64,000 bases of DNA from Sphingomonas sp. ERG5 (GTDB lineage: Bacteria; Pseudomonadota; Alphaproteobacteria; Sphingomonadales; Sphingomonadaceae). The translations under genes and the position numbers were made by a program. Position 1 is the first letter of the stretch. The number at the start of each line of letters is the position of its first letter. The DNA is taken from contig NZ_JSXI01000016.1 of the NCBI RefSeq assembly GCF_000803065.1, forward strand, positions 186,001-250,000. Direction: 5' to 3'. This document shows, piece after piece, positions 63,144 to 64,000 of this stretch. The notes below the pieces were generated by a model. It did no database searches and was not told where the DNA came from. It saw only the letters and a list, made by a program, of their open reading frames with translations.

Positions 63144-63923
63144 TCAGAAATAGTGCGCGGTCAGTAGGTCATAGTCCATCCAGCGATATTCATGACCGAT
63201 GCCGCTGCGCAACTGGCGGGCGAACAGTACCCGGCCGCGCGGCCGGTCCGAGCGGGCCGTGCAGCCGGACAGGCTGGCCCATCCGCACGGACGGTGGTCG
63301 AACAGCCCGGCGACCTGTGCAGTGGTCATCGCAGACGCATAGACCTGGATGGGCGGCTGGCATGTCTTGCCCGAAGGCGATCGGAACATAAGCGTCACTT
63401 TCGGCCTGCCGACGGGCGCCGCGGGCAAGGTGAGAACCAGGGCGGCGATCCGTCCGGTCGTTTTCGACACCGCCTGCGCGAAGATCATGCCGTCAGGGGC
63501 GTAGCGATTGCCTGAAACCTTCAGGGGTAGCCGCTGATACGGCAAAGCAAGTTGGGGAGTACCGGCCTCTGCAGCAAAAATGGCCGGCATCGCGGCCGCC
63601 GCCGGGTCGAAGATCTGCGGTTCGAACGGCAGCCCGGCGGCCTTGCGGCGCGCCATCTCCGCCATGTTCGCGGTGGCGCTGCCGCCGGTGGTGAACGACT
63701 CCTGCGCCCGGGCAACGGGCGATCCCAGGCGAAGCGCGGGGATCGGGATCGCCGTACCCGCGGACTGGCCCCCCGGTCTGACCACCGTGATCTTGCAGAG
63801 CGCCTCTTCCCGAAAGATCGGCGGCCCGACATAGTCGGGCTGGCGAGCGAACCTTGCGGAAAGCGGCGTCGTGCCGAGCATGGCCATGACCAGCAGTGGC
63901 GGGCCAAGGCACGACCCCCGCAT
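63144..63923 (-). CDS. Exported Cys-rich protein, paralogue B
   Basis: 259 residues. Signal peptide CLGPPLLVMAMLGTTPLSA. Aligns to paralogue A across most of its length, with the same four Cys (LCKIT, KTCQP, RPCGW, SGCTA), MARRKAAGLPFEP, PRGRVLFARQ and YRWMDYDLL. The PPDK-like gene ends one base before its ATG, so the three are likely one leftward operon. Probably periplasmic or secreted; function unknown. Confidence 0.65.
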   Translation of the reverse strand: MRGSCLGPPLLVMAMLGTTPLSARFARQPDYVGPPIFREEALCKITVVRPGGQSAGTAIPIPALRLGSPVARAQESFTTGGSATANMAEMARRKAAGLPFEPQIFDPAAAAMPAIFAAEAGTPQLALPYQRLPLKVSGNRYAPDGMIFAQAVSKTTGRIAALVLTLPAAPVGRPKVTLMFRSPSGKTCQPPIQVYASAMTTAQVAGLFDHRPCGWASLSGCTARSDRPRGRVLFARQLRSGIGHEYRWMDYDLLTAHYF

Positions 63924-63924
63924 C

Positions 63925-64000
63925 TCAGTTTCCTTTCACATAGTCGCGCGACTGCACGATCATGATCCGTCCGTCGACGACCAGCCATTCCACATCCTGC
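63925..64000 (-). CDS. C-terminal end of a PEP/pyruvate-binding ATP-grasp protein (partial)
   Basis: 25 codons at the window edge ending in TGA (63925-63927): QDVEWLVVDGRIMIVQSRDY. This matches the end of the N-terminal domain of PEP synthase and pyruvate phosphate dikinase (QDIEW...G.L.I.QSRP). It starts outside the window. The small size makes the call tentative. It abuts paralogue B. Confidence 0.45.
   Translation of the reverse strand, partial: QDVEWLVVDGRIMIVQSRDYVKGN

Overview
The window is chromosomal DNA from an alphaproteobacterium, most likely Sphingomonas or a close relative in the Sphingomonadaceae. The support is high GC, many TonB-dependent receptors, a FecI/FecR surface-signalling cassette, a five-step histidine (hut) pathway with HutF and HutG, an ECF42-type sigma factor beside a YCII protein, and a plant-type glutamate-cysteine ligase. 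No IS element, prophage, CRISPR array or rRNA was seen. One tRNA gene, Gly(UCC), lies at about 29.0 kb. The first 3.3 kb have AT-rich spacers and repetitive small secreted proteins and look accessory; the rest reads as ordinary chromosome.

Layout. 0-3.3 kb: end of a TonB-dependent receptor and three small exported proteins, two of them paralogues and two sharing an almost identical signal peptide. 3.5-6.8 kb: Tat-exported PhoD-type phosphatase and Tat-exported amidase. 7.2-8.8 kb: TetR regulator, small lipoprotein, RidA. 9.3-17.3 kb: divergent hut locus, hutI-H-G-U-D leftward and hutF-C rightward, with a HutC-type operator between them. 17.5-25.7 kb: small regulator/enzyme modules: a ProC-like reductase beside a possible TetR-gene scar, a YdeI-like protein, a TetR-SDR pair with matching operators, an OYE-MerR divergent pair with a MerR-type promoter, an aminotransferase, a DUF2306 membrane protein and an AraC regulator. 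26.1-28.9 kb: methionine salvage operon mtnB-D-C-A. 29.2-36.7 kb: fecI-fecR-receptor with an STN domain, followed by a large autotransporter. 36.8-48 kb: isoprenylcysteine-methyltransferase-like membrane protein, ECF42/YCII pair, GshA, RsmE, LysE exporter, UbiA, GFA protein, PmbA and a CysQ-like phosphatase. 47.6-55.7 kb: exported alpha/beta hydrolase with a divergent TipAS-type MerR regulator, a WYL regulator with an NmrA-like protein, two acetyl/acyltransferases and an exported creatininase-family protein. 55.7-60.2 kb: telA-xpaC-hypothetical operon, divergent from an exported small protein and a peptidoglycan-binding M15 peptidase without a signal peptide. 60.3-64 kb: typA/bipA, two tandem exported Cys-rich paralogues, and the end of a gene resembling the PEP/pyruvate-binding ATP-grasp family.

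How the genes work together. The hut genes take histidine to glutamate through HutH, HutU, HutI, HutF and HutG, with HutC as repressor. mtnA/B/C/D take methylthioribose-1-phosphate to 2-keto-4-methylthiobutyrate, and the class I/II aminotransferase 3 kb away could close the cycle. FecI/FecR and the STN receptor should form a surface-signalling relay, and the autotransporter just downstream is a plausible extra output. The most unusual leads are the exported protein plus signal-less peptidoglycan hydrolase at 58.4-60.2 kb, the exported Cys4 paralogue pair at 62.3-63.9 kb, the AACAGGT repeat array at 40.0-40.2 kb, the perfect palindrome and possible TetR remnant at 17.5 kb, and the reused signal-peptide cassette at 2.2-2.9 kb.
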